Assembly (NCBI RefSeq): GCF_003149515.1
Contig: NZ_CP029145.1
Span: 3,472,001 to 3,536,000, forward strand
Length of the DNA: 64,000 nucleotides
Source of the DNA: Hymenobacter nivis
GTDB lineage: Bacteria; Bacteroidota; Bacteroidia; Cytophagales; Hymenobacteraceae
Direction of reading: 5' to 3'
Both the position numbers and the translations under genes were made by a program. Shown in pieces: positions 1 to 12,793 of the stretch; within the stretch, counting starts at the first letter, position 1, and each line of letters begins with the position of its first letter. Under the pieces are notes generated by a model. That model searched no databases, was not told the DNA's origin, and saw only the letters and a program-made list of their open reading frames with translations.

Positions 1-1067
1 TTGTGGTGGATACGGGTAAGCCCAACGGCCTGCTCAAGCTGCCCAACCTGCAAAAAATCGACCAGTTCGAGCGGTTTTTAAGGGCTCAGCCCGAGCTGTC
101 GCCGCCCATCAGCATCGTCACCTTCGTGAAGGCCGCTACCCAGGCGTTCTATAACGGCCAGCCACAGTTCTACCACTTGCCCGACAACTCAGATAAGAAT
201 TTTATCCTGAGCTACCTGGCCAACTCGAAGGGCACCGGCGCGGGCACCGACAGCAAGCTCGTCCGCTCGTTCATCGACAGCAAATCGGAGAGCGCCCGCG
301 TCAGCCTGAAAATTGCCGACATCGGTTCGCACAAGCTCGATACGCTGGTGAACCGCCGCATCCAGCCCGCCATCGACCGCATTTTCAAGGGCACGGGCAT
401 GAAGGTGACGCGCACGGGCACGACGGTGATTTTCACCAAGGGCAACGAGTACGTGATTGGTACGCTGCAAGAGAGCCTGTTGTGGGCCTTCGCGCTGGTG
501 GCGCTGGTGGTGCTGCTGCTGTTCCGCTCGTTCCGCACCATCTTCTACGCCCTCACGCCCAACCTGGTCACGCTCTCGCTCACGGCCGGTATCATGGGCT
601 ACATCGGCATCGCGCTCAAGCCCAGCACGGCCCTGATTTACGTGATTGCGCTGGGCATTGATGGCGATAACTCCATCCACCTGCTGGCCAAGTTCCGGCA
701 GGAAATGGCCATCGGGGGCCGCACCGTGCGCGAGGCCATCACGAACACGCTGAGCGAGGCCGGCACGAGCATGATTTACACCAGCATCGTGCTCTTTATT
801 GGATTTAGTATCTTCGCCTTCAGCGAGTTTGGGGGCACCAAAGCCCTGGGTGTGCTCATGGGGGCCTCGCTGCTGATTACCAACTTTTCGAACCTGGTGC
901 TGCTGCCGGCGTTGCTCGTCACCTTCGAGCACGGCAAAAACGAGCAGATTTCGGGCAGCGCACCCATCCGCCACTACGACGACAGCTACCACGAGGAAGA
1001 CGACGACATGGACCAAAACCTGCAACGCCTGAGCGTGGAGCGGGTCAAGCCGGTGAAGACGGTTTGA
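1..1067 (+). CDS. RND/MMPL-family exporter, C-terminal part (cut by window edge)
   Basis: The reading frame is open from the first bases, so the gene begins outside the window and only about 354 C-terminal residues are seen. A periplasmic stretch (about residues 1-150) is followed by hydrophobic helices typical of the second membrane half of MMPL/SSD-type RND proteins: WAFALVALVVLLLF, a glycine-rich helix, and the helix 4 motif GIDGDNSIHLLAKF, which corresponds to the G-x-x-x-D-(N/Y)-x-I-H signature of the proton-relay helix. The tail is acidic (HEEDDDMDQ). The substrate cannot be told; hydrophobic molecules or lipids are usual for this family. Inner membrane. A long palindromic repeat follows the stop codon. 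Confidence 0.85.
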   Translation, partial: VVDTGKPNGLLKLPNLQKIDQFERFLRAQPELSPPISIVTFVKAATQAFYNGQPQFYHLPDNSDKNFILSYLANSKGTGAGTDSKLVRSFIDSKSESARVSLKIADIGSHKLDTLVNRRIQPAIDRIFKGTGMKVTRTGTTVIFTKGNEYVIGTLQESLLWAFALVALVVLLLFRSFRTIFYALTPNLVTLSLTAGIMGYIGIALKPSTALIYVIALGIDGDNSIHLLAKFRQEMAIGGRTVREAITNTLSEAGTSMIYTSIVLFIGFSIFAFSEFGGTKALGVLMGASLLITNFSNLVLLPALLVTFEHGKNEQISGSAPIRHYDDSYHEEDDDMDQNLQRLSVERVKPVKTV

Positions 1068-1126
1068 ATAGAATAATTATAGAAAACGTTGTGCCAAAAG
1101 GCCGTTGCGCGATGGTTGCGCTAAAA

Positions 1127-1224
1127 GGCCGTCATGCTGAGCGCAGTCGAAGCATCTCTACCGCTTGCTAATCAATAATTACTGCTGCGGTAGAGATGCT
1201 TCGACTGCGCTCAGCATGACGGCC
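1127..1224. repeat. Intergenic palindromic repeat, family 1 copy A
   Basis: Two perfect 38-nt inverted arms (1127-1164 and 1187-1224) flank a 22-nt AT-rich loop. The core GTCATGCTGAGCGCAGTCGA is shared with copies at 7746 and 55558. In RNA it would fold into a very stable hairpin and may terminate transcription of the exporter gene, although no T-tract follows. Confidence 0.9.
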
Positions 1225-1314
1225 TTCACCCCGGATATGACTTCTAATAATAATCAAAAAGCTAACAGCTACGGGCCGATTAAAGGCCCCCGCTGACCGC
1301 TAACAGCTCAAAAC

Positions 1315-4818
<3,504 letters not shown>

Positions 4819-4828
4819 GAATGAACGG

Positions 4829-4856
4829 CTCGCCGGGGCCCCAAAACCCCGGCGAG
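4829..4856 (+). terminator. GC-rich stem-loop after ileS
   Basis: A perfect 10-bp stem (CTCGCCGGGG with CCCCGGCGAG) closes a CCCCAAAA loop 10 bases after the ileS stop. There is no T-tract, so it may be an RNA 3' end stabiliser or a weak terminator. Confidence 0.5.
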
Positions 4857-4985
4857 TCCAACGCCGCACAAGGGCTTCATAAGCTCGTCTTTATTGGCTC
4901 AAAAGTCCAGTAAATCAGTTATAAAAGGTATAAAAAGTCGATAAGCCGGCTCCCCGTTGCTTCGGCAACTCCCCGGCACGCTGCC

Positions 4986-5642
4986 ATGCAACCAACCCGC
5001 ACCACCCGCCCCCAAACGGCGCTCAAATTCTTCCTGCTGGCCCTGTTGGTCATCGGCCTCGACCAGCTCTCGAAGTGGGCCGTGCATACCTACATGCAGC
5101 CCGGCATGCCGGGCGAAATCCCGCTCATCGGCCACTGGCTCAAGCTGCACTACACCCTTAACCCCGGCATGGCCTTTGGCGTGGAATTGCCGCCGCCGTA
5201 CGGCAAAATCCTGCTCAGCAGCTTCCGCCTGCTGGCTGTGGGGGGCCTGAGCTGGTACATCGTGAAGCTGTGCCGCGAGCGGGCCGCCGCGGGCTTCATT
5301 GCCTGCATGGCGCTCATCCTGGGCGGGGCCGTGGGCAACCTGGTCGATTCCATCTTTTACGGCTTGCTCTACAAAAACGCACCGTTTGGGTCCCCTACGC
5401 CCTGGTTTCACGGCCAGGTGATTGACATGATTTACGTGGATATCTACGAAGGCTTCTTGCCGCAGTCGTGGCCGCTACTGGGCGGGAAGTACGTGTCGCT
5501 GTGGCCCATTTTCAACATCGCCGATTCATCCATCTTCATCGGCGTCGCGCTTATTCTGCTCAACCAAAGCCGGTTTTTCCAGCAGGAAGAAGCCAGCCCG
5601 CAACCCGCGTCCGGCACGGCCGAAGCCCCGGCCGCACACTAA
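4986..5642 (+). CDS. lspA: Lipoprotein signal peptidase (signal peptidase II)
   Basis: Aspartic protease of the inner membrane that removes signal peptides from diacylated prolipoproteins; the window encodes several lipoproteins that would be its substrates. 218 residues with four predicted membrane helices. Catalytic aspartates lie in GNLVDSIFYG (D121) and FNIADSSIF (D180); the conserved NPGMAFG box is at 59-65. The loop at about 130-172 between the two catalytic motifs is longer than in E. coli LspA, and the C-terminus is an Ala/Pro/Glu-rich tail. The ATG start was chosen because it directly precedes the basic N-terminal segment and first helix. Confidence 0.95.
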   Translation: MQPTRTTRPQTALKFFLLALLVIGLDQLSKWAVHTYMQPGMPGEIPLIGHWLKLHYTLNPGMAFGVELPPPYGKILLSSFRLLAVGGLSWYIVKLCRERAAAGFIACMALILGGAVGNLVDSIFYGLLYKNAPFGSPTPWFHGQVIDMIYVDIYEGFLPQSWPLLGGKYVSLWPIFNIADSSIFIGVALILLNQSRFFQQEEASPQPASGTAEAPAAH

Positions 5643-5650
5643 CTTCACGT

Positions 5651-5680
5651 CCCCGGGGCCCCTTGGCTTCGGGGATTTTT
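5651..5680 (+). terminator. Terminator of lspA
   Basis: A short GC hairpin (CCCCG ... CGGGG, or alternatively CCCC ... GGGG from 5659) is followed by A and five T, starting 8 bases past the lspA stop. Confidence 0.65.
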
Positions 5681-5744
5681 CTTGCCTGCCACTGCGCAGC
5701 CTGCTGCGCTTTTCTACCCCACCTTTCCCTTGCTTTCGCCGCCC

Positions 5745-7667
5745 GTGCCTCAACCGCTACTTACCGTTTCCAACCTCACGCTCGATTTCCTCAGCCACCG
5801 CGGCCACACCCGCGCCGTGGACGGCGTGTCGTTTGAGCTGAGCCGGGGCGAAACGGTGGCGATAGTAGGGGAGTCGGGCTCGGGAAAATCGGTGACGTCG
5901 CTGGCGCTGCTGGGGCTGATTCCGATGCCGCCCGGCCGGCTTGTCTCGGGCTCGGCCGTGTTCCAGTCGGGGGCCCTGGGCGAAGTAGACTTGCTGGCCC
6001 TGCCCGAAAAGCAGCTGCAAAAAGTACGGGGGAATGATATTGGGATGATTTTCCAGGAGCCGATGACCTCGCTGAATCCGGTGCTCACCTGCGGGGCCCA
6101 GGTGGCCGAGGCCTTGCTGCTGCACACCAGTCTCAGCAAAGCCGAGGCCCGGGAGCGCACCATCGAGCTGTTCACTGAGGCGCAGCTGCCGCGTCCGGCC
6201 GGCATCTTCACCAGCTATCCGCACGAGATTTCCGGGGGCCAGAAGCAGCGCGTGATGATTGCCATGGCCATGGCCTGCCGCCCCGCGCTGCTTATCGCCG
6301 ACGAGCCCACCACGGCCCTCGACGTGACGGTGCAGGCCCGGATGCTGCGCCTCATCGACGACCTGCGGCGGCAGCACGACACGGCGGTGCTGTTCATCAC
6401 CCACGACCTGGGCGTGGTGGCCGAAATTGCCGACCGCATTTTGGTCATGTACCGCGGGAAAGTCGTGGAACAGGGCCCCGTGCTGGAAATTTTCGAAAAT
6501 CCGCAACATCCGTACACAAAAGGTCTTTTGGCGTGCCGTCCACGCCTCTCAGTGGGCCTAAAAAGGCTTCCCGTAGTAGCCGATTTCATGGCTGAAGACG
6601 CCAGTGGGCTCCTCACGGCCCAACCGGCGCCAGTGGTGGCCTTGGAGGATGAGGCACTTACGGATTCGTCGCCCGAAATCGAGGCCCAGCAGTTACGGGA
6701 TAATTCCGGTACTACCAAAACGTTCCCCGTGGAACATCTACGGATGGGCGTGGAACAACCTGTCCCGACTGGGGCCCCCGTGCGGGCGCTTCAGCCTGGC
6801 GGGGCCCTAGCCTTGGTCGCCAGCTCCAGCCTTGCGGGCACGCGACCGCTGTTGCAGGTAGAGAATTTGCAGGTGCATTTCCCCGTGCGCAGCGGCTGGT
6901 TCCAGCCTAATGCCGTAGTACGGGCCGTGGACGATGTGAGCTTCACGCTCTACCCCGGCGAAACGGTGGGCCTCGTGGGCGAGTCGGGCTGTGGCAAAAC
7001 CACCCTGGGCCGGGCCCTGCTCCGCCTCACGGAACCTACCGCGGGCCGCATTCTGTTTGAAGGCACCGACCTTGCCCGGCTGCCAGCCGAGGAATTGCGC
7101 CGTCGTCGGCGCGAGTTCCAGCTGGTATTCCAGGACCCCTACGCGGCCCTCAACCCGATGCTAACGGTGGGGGAGGCCATCTGGGAGCCCATGCGAGTGC
7201 ACGGCGTGGGCGGTACCCGGGCCGCGCAAAAGGCGCGGGTGCTGGAGCTGCTGCAAATCGTGGGGCTGCGCGAGGAGCATTTTTTGCGCTACCCGCACGA
7301 GTTCAGCGGGGGGCAGCGGCAGCGCATTTGTATTGCCCGGGCCCTGGCCTTGCAGCCCAAGCTGATTGTGTGCGACGAGTCGGTGTCGGCGCTCGACGTG
7401 TCAGTCCAGGCCCAGGTGCTGAATCTGCTCAACGACCTCAAGCGCGAGTTCGGCATCACGTACTTATTTATTACCCACGACCTGTCGGTGGCCCGCTTCA
7501 TGAGCGACCGGCTGCTAGTCATGCACCAGGGCCGCATTGTGGAGAGCGGCCCGGCCGCTGCCATCTACGCCCACCCCCAGCACGCCTACACCCAGGGCCT
7601 GCTGGCCGCCATTCCCAAAGACAGCCTGGCCGACATTCGGCTGGCGGTGGCCGGGCGGGCGGCTTGA
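5745..7667 (+). CDS. Fused two-domain ABC transporter ATPase, peptide/nickel (Dpp/Opp DF) type
   Basis: Both ATPase halves of a dipeptide/oligopeptide importer in one chain of about 640 residues. First half: Walker A GESGSGKS (about 42-49), signature SGGQKQR, Walker B LLIADEP, then the oligopeptide-type motif [13 protein letters not shown] linker of about 100 variable residues joins a second half with GESGCGKTT (about 411), SGGQRQR and LIVCDES. The partner permeases and binding protein are not in the window, so it acts with genes elsewhere. The GTG at 5745, just before [12 protein letters not shown], fits the family best; in-frame TTG codons at 5730 and 5682 are alternatives, the latter only 2 bases after the lspA terminator. 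The exact substrate is unknown. Confidence 0.9.
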   Translation: MPQPLLTVSNLTLDFLSHRGHTRAVDGVSFELSRGETVAIVGESGSGKSVTSLALLGLIPMPPGRLVSGSAVFQSGALGEVDLLALPEKQLQKVRGNDIGMIFQEPMTSLNPVLTCGAQVAEALLLHTSLSKAEARERTIELFTEAQLPRPAGIFTSYPHEISGGQKQRVMIAMAMACRPALLIADEPTTALDVTVQARMLRLIDDLRRQHDTAVLFITHDLGVVAEIADRILVMYRGKVVEQGPVLEIFENPQHPYTKGLLACRPRLSVGLKRLPVVADFMAEDASGLLTAQPAPVVALEDEALTDSSPEIEAQQLRDNSGTTKTFPVEHLRMGVEQPVPTGAPVRALQPGGALALVASSSLAGTRPLLQVENLQVHFPVRSGWFQPNAVVRAVDDVSFTLYPGETVGLVGESGCGKTTLGRALLRLTEPTAGRILFEGTDLARLPAEELRRRRREFQLVFQDPYAALNPMLTVGEAIWEPMRVHGVGGTRAAQKARVLELLQIVGLREEHFLRYPHEFSGGQRQRICIARALALQPKLIVCDESVSALDVSVQAQVLNLLNDLKREFGITYLFITHDLSVARFMSDRLLVMHQGRIVESGPAAAIYAHPQHAYTQGLLAAIPKDSLADIRLAVAGRAA

Positions 7668-7745
7668 TTAGTTTTTGGTTGTTCGTTGTCAGTTGTTAGT
7701 TTTTGCTCGGATGGAATCGTCCGAATGAGGCTGTTTAGGAACAAG

Positions 7746-7846
7746 CAGAACGTCATGCTGAGCGCAGTCGAAGCATCTCTACCGCTTCGTATGAGCCGTT
7801 TAGAGAAGCAGTAGAGATGCTTCGACAAGCTCAGCATGACGTTCTG
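7746..7846. repeat. Intergenic palindromic repeat, family 1 copy B
   Basis: Imperfect inverted arms beginning CAGAACGTCATGCTGAGC and ending with the reverse complement. The rest of the 366-base gap (7668-8033) has a TTGGTTGTTCGTTGTCAG linker-type sequence near 7674 and an AT-rich stretch before rnr, but no gene that I can see. Confidence 0.9.
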
Positions 7847-8033
7847 ATGGCTTCTTTTGGACCATCAAATAGTTTCCAATAACTAGCAGCCCACTACTGC
7901 TAATTAGTAACTAAAATCCTACGCTTATAACCTCGCGGCCACGGCCGCGTTTTACTTACCTACTGCCGAGCCCCGCCCGGCTTCTCCGCCCGCCGCCTCG
8001 GCTCAATTCACCTATTGGCGGCCTACGTTTTAA

Positions 8034-10514
8034 ATGGAACCAACGAATCCCCCCCGGCCGGCCCGCGCCAAGCGCGAACAGCCCGCCCCCGCGCCCATCA
8101 CCCAAGAGTTGGTGTTGCGCGCTTTTACCGACAACCCTGAGAAGGTGCTGGCTTACCGCCAGCTTTCGCGCCGCCTGGGCGTGACCACCAAGCAGCAGCG
8201 CGAAGAGATATTCAGCTACCTTAAGAAGCTGCGCCAGCTTGGGGCCATCACGTTGCTCCAGAACGACGAGTACCGCTTGGCCGATGTCAGTGTCGCTCCC
8301 GCGCCGGAGCAGCCGGCTAAAGGCAAGAAAACTGCCAAAGCCGGGGCCCCCGCCAGCCATTCGTCGGGCCGCGAGTCGGTGGCGGAGTTCGGCCAGGACC
8401 CCATCGTGCACCGCCGCCGCGAGGCCGGCTTCGACTACGTGGGCGACGATTCGCGGCCCAGCCGCGACGCGAATACCATCATCGGCACCGTGGATTTGGC
8501 CACGGCCAACTTCGCCTTTGTGATACCCGAGGCGGAAGGCGGCGACGATATCCGCGTGTTCACCGATCAGCTTAAGTTTGCTTTGCAGGGCGATGTAGTG
8601 CGGGTGCGGATGCGCGGCTCGCGCGATGGCCGCCCGGTGGGCGATGTGGTGGAAGTGCTCAAGCGGCAGCGCCCCGAGGTGGTGGGCCGCCTGCAAGTAC
8701 AGGGCACGCTGGGCTTTGTGAAGCCCGACAACCGCAAGATGTACTTCGACGTGTTCGTGCCGCCGCATGCCCTGGGCGATGCCCGCAACGGCGACAAGGT
8801 ACTCGTGCGCATCGTGGAGTTTCCGGAGGACAGCCACCGCCAGCCGGTGGGCGAGGTGGTGCGTACCTTCGGCCAGGCCGGCGGCAATGAAGCCGAGATT
8901 AACGCCATCATGGCCGAGTTCGGTTTGCCGTTTGAGTTTCCGTCGGAAGTGGAGGAAGAGTCGGAAGCCATTTCCGATGTCATCCCCGAGTCAGAAATTG
9001 CCCTGCGCCGTGACTTCCGCAACGTCACCACGTTCACCATTGACCCGGCCGACGCCAAGGATTTCGACGACGCGCTGTCCATTGAAAAGCTGGAAAATGG
9101 CAACTGGGAAATCGGCGTCCACATCGCCGATGTGACCCACTACGTGCGCCCCAACACCGAGCTGGAGCGCGAGGGCAAGCACCGCGCCACGTCGGTGTAC
9201 CTCGTGGATCGTGTGATTCCGATGCTGCCCGAGCGGCTCTCCAACGGCCTCTGCTCGCTGCGGCCCAACGAAGATAAGCTGACCTTTTCGGCAGTATTTG
9301 AGTTGGACGAGCAGGGCAAGCTGTACGAGTCGTGGTTCGGCAAAACCATCATTCACTCCGACCGCCGCTTCGCATACGAAGATGCGCAGGAGCGCATCGA
9401 AACCGGCGAGGGCGACTACGCCGAGGAGGTGAATATGCTCAACGGCATCGCCAAAAAGCTGCACGCCCAACGCTTCAAGCAGGGGGCCATCAGCTTCGAA
9501 ACCCAGGAGGTGAAGTTCCGCCTGGCTCCCGACGGCAGGCCGCTCGGCGTATACGTGAAGGAGCGAAAGGATGCGCACAAGCTCATTGAGGAGTTCATGC
9601 TGCTGGCCAACCGCAAGGTGGCCGAGTTCGTGTTCAACCTCAAAAAGACCAAGCCGCGCTACACGATGGTGTACCGCACCCACGACGCCCCCGAGCCCGA
9701 GCGGCTCCAGAACTTCGCCCTCTTTGCCCAGAAGTTCGGCTATACCCTCAAGCTTGATAACCCCAAAAAGGTGAGTACCGAGCTGAATACCCTGAGCGAG
9801 GAAGTGATGGGCAAGCCCGAGCAGAACGTGCTCCAGGGCCTGGCCATCCGCACCATGTCGAAGGCCATTTACTCGACCGAGCCGCTGGGCCACTTCGGCC
9901 TGGCGTTTGCGCACTACTCGCACTTCACCTCGCCTATCCGTCGCTACCCCGACATGATGGCCCACCGCCTGTTGGAGCACTACCTGCTGGGCGGCAAGAA
10001 CGTGCCCGTAGAGCCGGTGGAGGACGAGTGCAAGCACTCGTCGGCCCGTGAGAAACTGGCGGCCAACGCCGAGCGCGCCAGCATCAAATTCAAGCAGGTC
10101 GAGTTCATGGCCAACGAGATTGGCAACGTCTTCAAGGGCGTGGTGTCGGGCCTGACAGAGCGCGGCATGTACATCGAGATTGAATCGAACAAGTGCGAGG
10201 GCATGGTACGCCTGAGCGACATTCCGGGCGACACCTTCGAGCTGGATAAAGACAACTACCGCATCGTGGGCCGCGGCAGCAAGCGCATCATCCAGTTCGG
10301 CGACGAGCTGGACGTGGTGGTGAAGTCGGCTAACCTGCTCGACCGTACCATCGACTTCGACCTCGTGGACAACCGGCCCGACGACGTGAAGCGCCGCGAA
10401 GCCGAAGAGCGGAAGGCCCAGCGCAGCGCCCCCCGCGGCTACCGCGAGCATTCGGGCGATGGCCACAAGGGCGGCTCGAAAGGAGGCCCCAAGGGCGGTA
10501 ACCGCCGCCGCTAG
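8034..10514 (+). CDS. rnr: Ribonuclease R (RNase II family 3'-5' exoribonuclease)
   Basis: Processive hydrolytic 3'-5' exonuclease that degrades structured RNA; 826 residues, typical for the family. Order: an N-terminal winged-helix-like region (about 20-80), cold-shock OB folds (about 130-300), the RNB catalytic domain starting with DPADAKDFDDAL (about 336-347, aspartates that bind Mg) and running to the SPIRRYPDMMAHR motif, an S1 RNA-binding domain (about 699-780), and a basic Gly/Lys/Arg tail that probably helps grip structured RNA. ATG start. It stands alone between two repeat-bearing gaps. Confidence 0.96.
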   Translation: MEPTNPPRPARAKREQPAPAPITQELVLRAFTDNPEKVLAYRQLSRRLGVTTKQQREEIFSYLKKLRQLGAITLLQNDEYRLADVSVAPAPEQPAKGKKTAKAGAPASHSSGRESVAEFGQDPIVHRRREAGFDYVGDDSRPSRDANTIIGTVDLATANFAFVIPEAEGGDDIRVFTDQLKFALQGDVVRVRMRGSRDGRPVGDVVEVLKRQRPEVVGRLQVQGTLGFVKPDNRKMYFDVFVPPHALGDARNGDKVLVRIVEFPEDSHRQPVGEVVRTFGQAGGNEAEINAIMAEFGLPFEFPSEVEEESEAISDVIPESEIALRRDFRNVTTFTIDPADAKDFDDALSIEKLENGNWEIGVHIADVTHYVRPNTELEREGKHRATSVYLVDRVIPMLPERLSNGLCSLRPNEDKLTFSAVFELDEQGKLYESWFGKTIIHSDRRFAYEDAQERIETGEGDYAEEVNMLNGIAKKLHAQRFKQGAISFETQEVKFRLAPDGRPLGVYVKERKDAHKLIEEFMLLANRKVAEFVFNLKKTKPRYTMVYRTHDAPEPERLQNFALFAQKFGYTLKLDNPKKVSTELNTLSEEVMGKPEQNVLQGLAIRTMSKAIYSTEPLGHFGLAFAHYSHFTSPIRRYPDMMAHRLLEHYLLGGKNVPVEPVEDECKHSSAREKLAANAERASIKFKQVEFMANEIGNVFKGVVSGLTERGMYIEIESNKCEGMVRLSDIPGDTFELDKDNYRIVGRGSKRIIQFGDELDVVVKSANLLDRTIDFDLVDNRPDDVKRREAEERKAQRSAPRGYREHSGDGHKGGSKGGPKGGNRRR

Positions 10515-10536
10515 TTTTCAATGATTGGCACTGCAC

Positions 10537-10666
10537 TGTCATCCTGAACGCGGCGAAGCGGAGTGAAGGACCTAGCGAGAATTGAACAACACGCAGTAGC
10601 TAGTCACTGCTAATTGTTCAGCTTTTTCAAGGTCCTTCACTCCGCTTCGCTGCGTTCAGGATGACA
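10537..10666. repeat. Intergenic palindromic repeat, family 2
   Basis: Arms of 37 nt (10537-10573 and 10630-10666) differ at one position and flank a 56-nt loop. The arm starts TGTCATCCTGAACGC and contains GAAGCGGAGTGAAGGACCT. It resembles family 1 (GTCATsCTGArCGC, then GAAG), so the two families probably share ancestry. Confidence 0.88.
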
Positions 10667-10712
10667 CCTGCTACCAACCGAGATACTGTCAAAAGCTGTT
10701 CTTTGTACCCAC

Positions 10713-11684
10713 ATGACTCCGCAAGACTTCCCCGCCCACATCACCGCCGCCCTCGCCCAGCTCCACTACGGTGAGGCCCCCGACACGCTCTACGAGCCCA
10801 TCCGCTACATCATGGGCCTGGGTGGGAAACGCATCCGGCCGCTGCTCACACTGCTGGGGGCCCACCTCTTCACCGACGACCTGGGGCCCGTCACCAAGCC
10901 CGCCCTGGCCACGGAGGTGTTCCACAACTTCACCCTGCTGCACGACGATCTGATGGACCAGGCCCCGCTGCGCCGCGGCCAGCCCACGGTGCACGAAAAA
11001 TGGAACCCCAACGTGGCCATCCTCAGCGGCGACGTGATGCTGGTGCGGGCCTACGGGCTGTTTCTCGACGTGGCGCCGGCGCTGCTGCCGGTGGTGCTGC
11101 GCCGCTTCAGCCAAACGGCCGCCGAGGTATGCGAGGGCCAGCAGTGGGACATGAACTTCGAGACCGAAGCCCAAGTCAGCATCCCGCAGTACCTGGACAT
11201 GATTCGCCTGAAAACGGCCGTGCTCCTGGGCTTCTGCCTGGAGCTGGGGGCCCGCCTCGCCGGGGCCACAGCGGCAGACGCCGAGCACCTGCGTCATTTC
11301 GGCACCGACATCGGTTTGGCCTTCCAGCTGCGCGACGACTTGCTGGACGTGTATGGCGACGCCGCCACGTTCGGCAAGCGGGTGGGCGGCGACATCGTGT
11401 CGGACAAGAAAACCTACCTGCTCCTCACCGCCCAGGCCCAGGCCAGCGCCGCCCAGCGCGCCGTACTGGCCCAGCACATCGGCCAGCCCGTGGCCGACGC
11501 CGACGCCAAAGTAGCCGCCGTGCGCGCCGTGTACGACGAGCTCAATATCCGGCCTCAGACCGAAGCCCTCATCAACGACTACTTCCAGCAGGCCCTGCAT
11601 CATCTGGCCCGCGTGGGGGCCCCCGAGGCCCGCAAACAACCCCTGCACCACCTCGCCCTCCAGCTCATGGAGCGCGAAAAATAA
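10713..11684 (+). CDS. Polyprenyl (isoprenyl) diphosphate synthase
   Basis: Trans-isoprenyl diphosphate synthase condensing IPP onto allylic diphosphates; 323 residues, cytoplasmic. The first aspartate-rich motif is DDLMD (about 78-82) within FHNFTLLHDDLMDQ, the second is DDLLD in LRDDLLDVYGD (about 207-211). The residue five before the first motif is Phe, where long-chain octaprenyl synthases have a small residue; by the known chain-length rule this suggests a shorter product such as GGPP or FPP. That is inference. A shorter product would also suit the carotenoid pathway implied by crtY at the window end. The rhomboid gene follows 6 bases after the stop, probably co-transcribed. Confidence 0.9.
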   Translation: MTPQDFPAHITAALAQLHYGEAPDTLYEPIRYIMGLGGKRIRPLLTLLGAHLFTDDLGPVTKPALATEVFHNFTLLHDDLMDQAPLRRGQPTVHEKWNPNVAILSGDVMLVRAYGLFLDVAPALLPVVLRRFSQTAAEVCEGQQWDMNFETEAQVSIPQYLDMIRLKTAVLLGFCLELGARLAGATAADAEHLRHFGTDIGLAFQLRDDLLDVYGDAATFGKRVGGDIVSDKKTYLLLTAQAQASAAQRAVLAQHIGQPVADADAKVAAVRAVYDELNIRPQTEALINDYFQQALHHLARVGAPEARKQPLHHLALQLMEREK

Positions 11685-11690
11685 CCCGCC

Positions 11691-12338
11691 GTGTTCAGCC
11701 CCATCATCGTCATCATCGCCCTCACGGTCCTCGTGTCGGCCTACGCCCTGTCCAAGCCCGAGTTCATGAACGCCTGGATCCTCGAACCGGCCCTCATGGC
11801 CCGGCGCGGGCAGTGGTACCGCTTCCTCACCTCCGGCTTCTTGCACGCCGACTGGGGCCACTTACTGTTCAATATGTTCGCCTTTTACTCCTTCAGCAAC
11901 GTGGTGCTGGGGGCCCTGGCGGGCAACTTCGGGCAGCTGCCGGGCCTGGGCTGGTTCATGCTGCTCTACCTGGGTGGCATTATCCTCTCCGACGTGCCCA
12001 CCTACTACCGCCACCGCCGCGATGCCAACTACCGTAGCCTGGGGGCCTCAGGCGGCGTATCGGCGGTGGTGTTTGCCAGCATCCTGCTGTTCCCGGTGGC
12101 GCCGGGCGGGGGCGGCATCATCATCTTCCCCATCCCGTTTCCCATCCAGCCGTTCCTGTTCGGCTTCCTGTACCTGTTCTACTCGTGGTACCAAGGCCGT
12201 CGCCGGGGCGATAACATCAACCACGACGCCCACTTCTACGGGGCCCTGTTCGGCGTCGTGCTGATAGTGGCGCTGCTGCCGGCTACTGCTCCCCAATTCT
12301 TCATGCAGGTTCAGCAGTTCGTTTATTCAAAATTCTGA
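11691..12338 (+). CDS. Rhomboid-family intramembrane serine protease
   Basis: Membrane protease cleaving helices within the bilayer; 215 residues with about six hydrophobic segments. The catalytic serine lies in SLGASGGVSAVVF (about residue 118), the catalytic histidine in HDAHFYGALFG (about 181), and WGHLLFNMFAFYSF matches the conserved WGHLxxNM helix. A charged RHRRDAN loop precedes the catalytic helix. The start is GTG, 6 bases after the polyprenyl synthase stop, so the two form a pair. Substrates are unknown. Confidence 0.92.
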   Translation: MFSPIIVIIALTVLVSAYALSKPEFMNAWILEPALMARRGQWYRFLTSGFLHADWGHLLFNMFAFYSFSNVVLGALAGNFGQLPGLGWFMLLYLGGIILSDVPTYYRHRRDANYRSLGASGGVSAVVFASILLFPVAPGGGGIIIFPIPFPIQPFLFGFLYLFYSWYQGRRRGDNINHDAHFYGALFGVVLIVALLPATAPQFFMQVQQFVYSKF

Positions 12339-12435
12339 TTATCAATTATTTATATATAATAAACCCGGTTTTTATATACCTAATTTTATTAAGGCGCGTA
12401 GAAGGCCACATATTCACCCCTTTCACTTGACTCCA

Positions 12436-12708
12436 ATGCGCACCTTCAACTCTCTCACTTCGCGCGCACCCCTCGCTGCGCTCCTGCTGCCCTTGCTGCT
12501 GCTGGCCACCTCGTGCAGCCGCTACACCAACAATGGCAACCTAGCCATCTGGGGCTACGTGCTATTAGCCCTCGACGTACTGGCGCTGCTCGACGTTTTT
12601 CGTCAATCCTGGGATATTGGCAAGAAAATTCTTTGGGCCGCTATCATCTTCTTCTTCCCCCTGGGCGGCCTGATTATCTACTATCTCTTCGCGGGTCGCG
12701 GCAGATAA
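12436..12708 (+). CDS. Small lipoprotein with PLDc_N-like membrane domain
   Basis: 90 residues. The N-terminal hydrophobic stretch ends in LLATSC, a convincing lipobox. The rest matches the PLDc_N pattern found before phospholipase D/cardiolipin synthase domains and as free-standing small proteins: a helix around ALDVLALLDVF, then ILWAAIIFFFPLGGLIIYYL ending in basic residues. No catalytic HKD motif is present, so it is not an enzyme on its own. ATG at 12436 was preferred over the in-frame TTG at 12427 because it begins the signal peptide directly. Function unknown; envelope-located. Confidence 0.8.
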   Translation: MRTFNSLTSRAPLAALLLPLLLLATSCSRYTNNGNLAIWGYVLLALDVLALLDVFRQSWDIGKKILWAAIIFFFPLGGLIIYYLFAGRGR

Positions 12709-12710
12709 CC

Positions 12711-12787
12711 CGCCGACGCGCTTTAAAAGCAAAGGGCCGGCCCGTCGTGATGACGGGCCGGCCCTTTGCTTTTAAAGCGCGTCGGCG
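12711..12787. terminator. Perfect 36-bp palindrome between convergent genes
   Basis: Arms 12711-12746 and 12752-12787 are exact inverted copies around a 5-base loop. The stem holds GGGCCGGCCC and an AAAGC/GCTTT section, so each strand offers a GC hairpin with an adjacent T-rich run. It starts 2 bases after one stop codon and ends 6 bases before the opposing one: a bidirectional terminator by position. Confidence 0.85.
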
Positions 12788-12793
12788 GAGCTG

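Noticed and set aside
1068..1314. tRNA or small RNA genes in the intergenic gaps
   Set aside because: I looked for cloverleaf-like segments in all larger gaps; the strong hairpins found are long palindromes or terminators, none ends in a tRNA-like acceptor with TTC-type loop.
6722..6737. CGTTCCCCGTGGAACA resembles a parS site
   Set aside because: It differs from the consensus at the central CACGTG and lies within the ABC linker coding region (FPVEH); probably chance.
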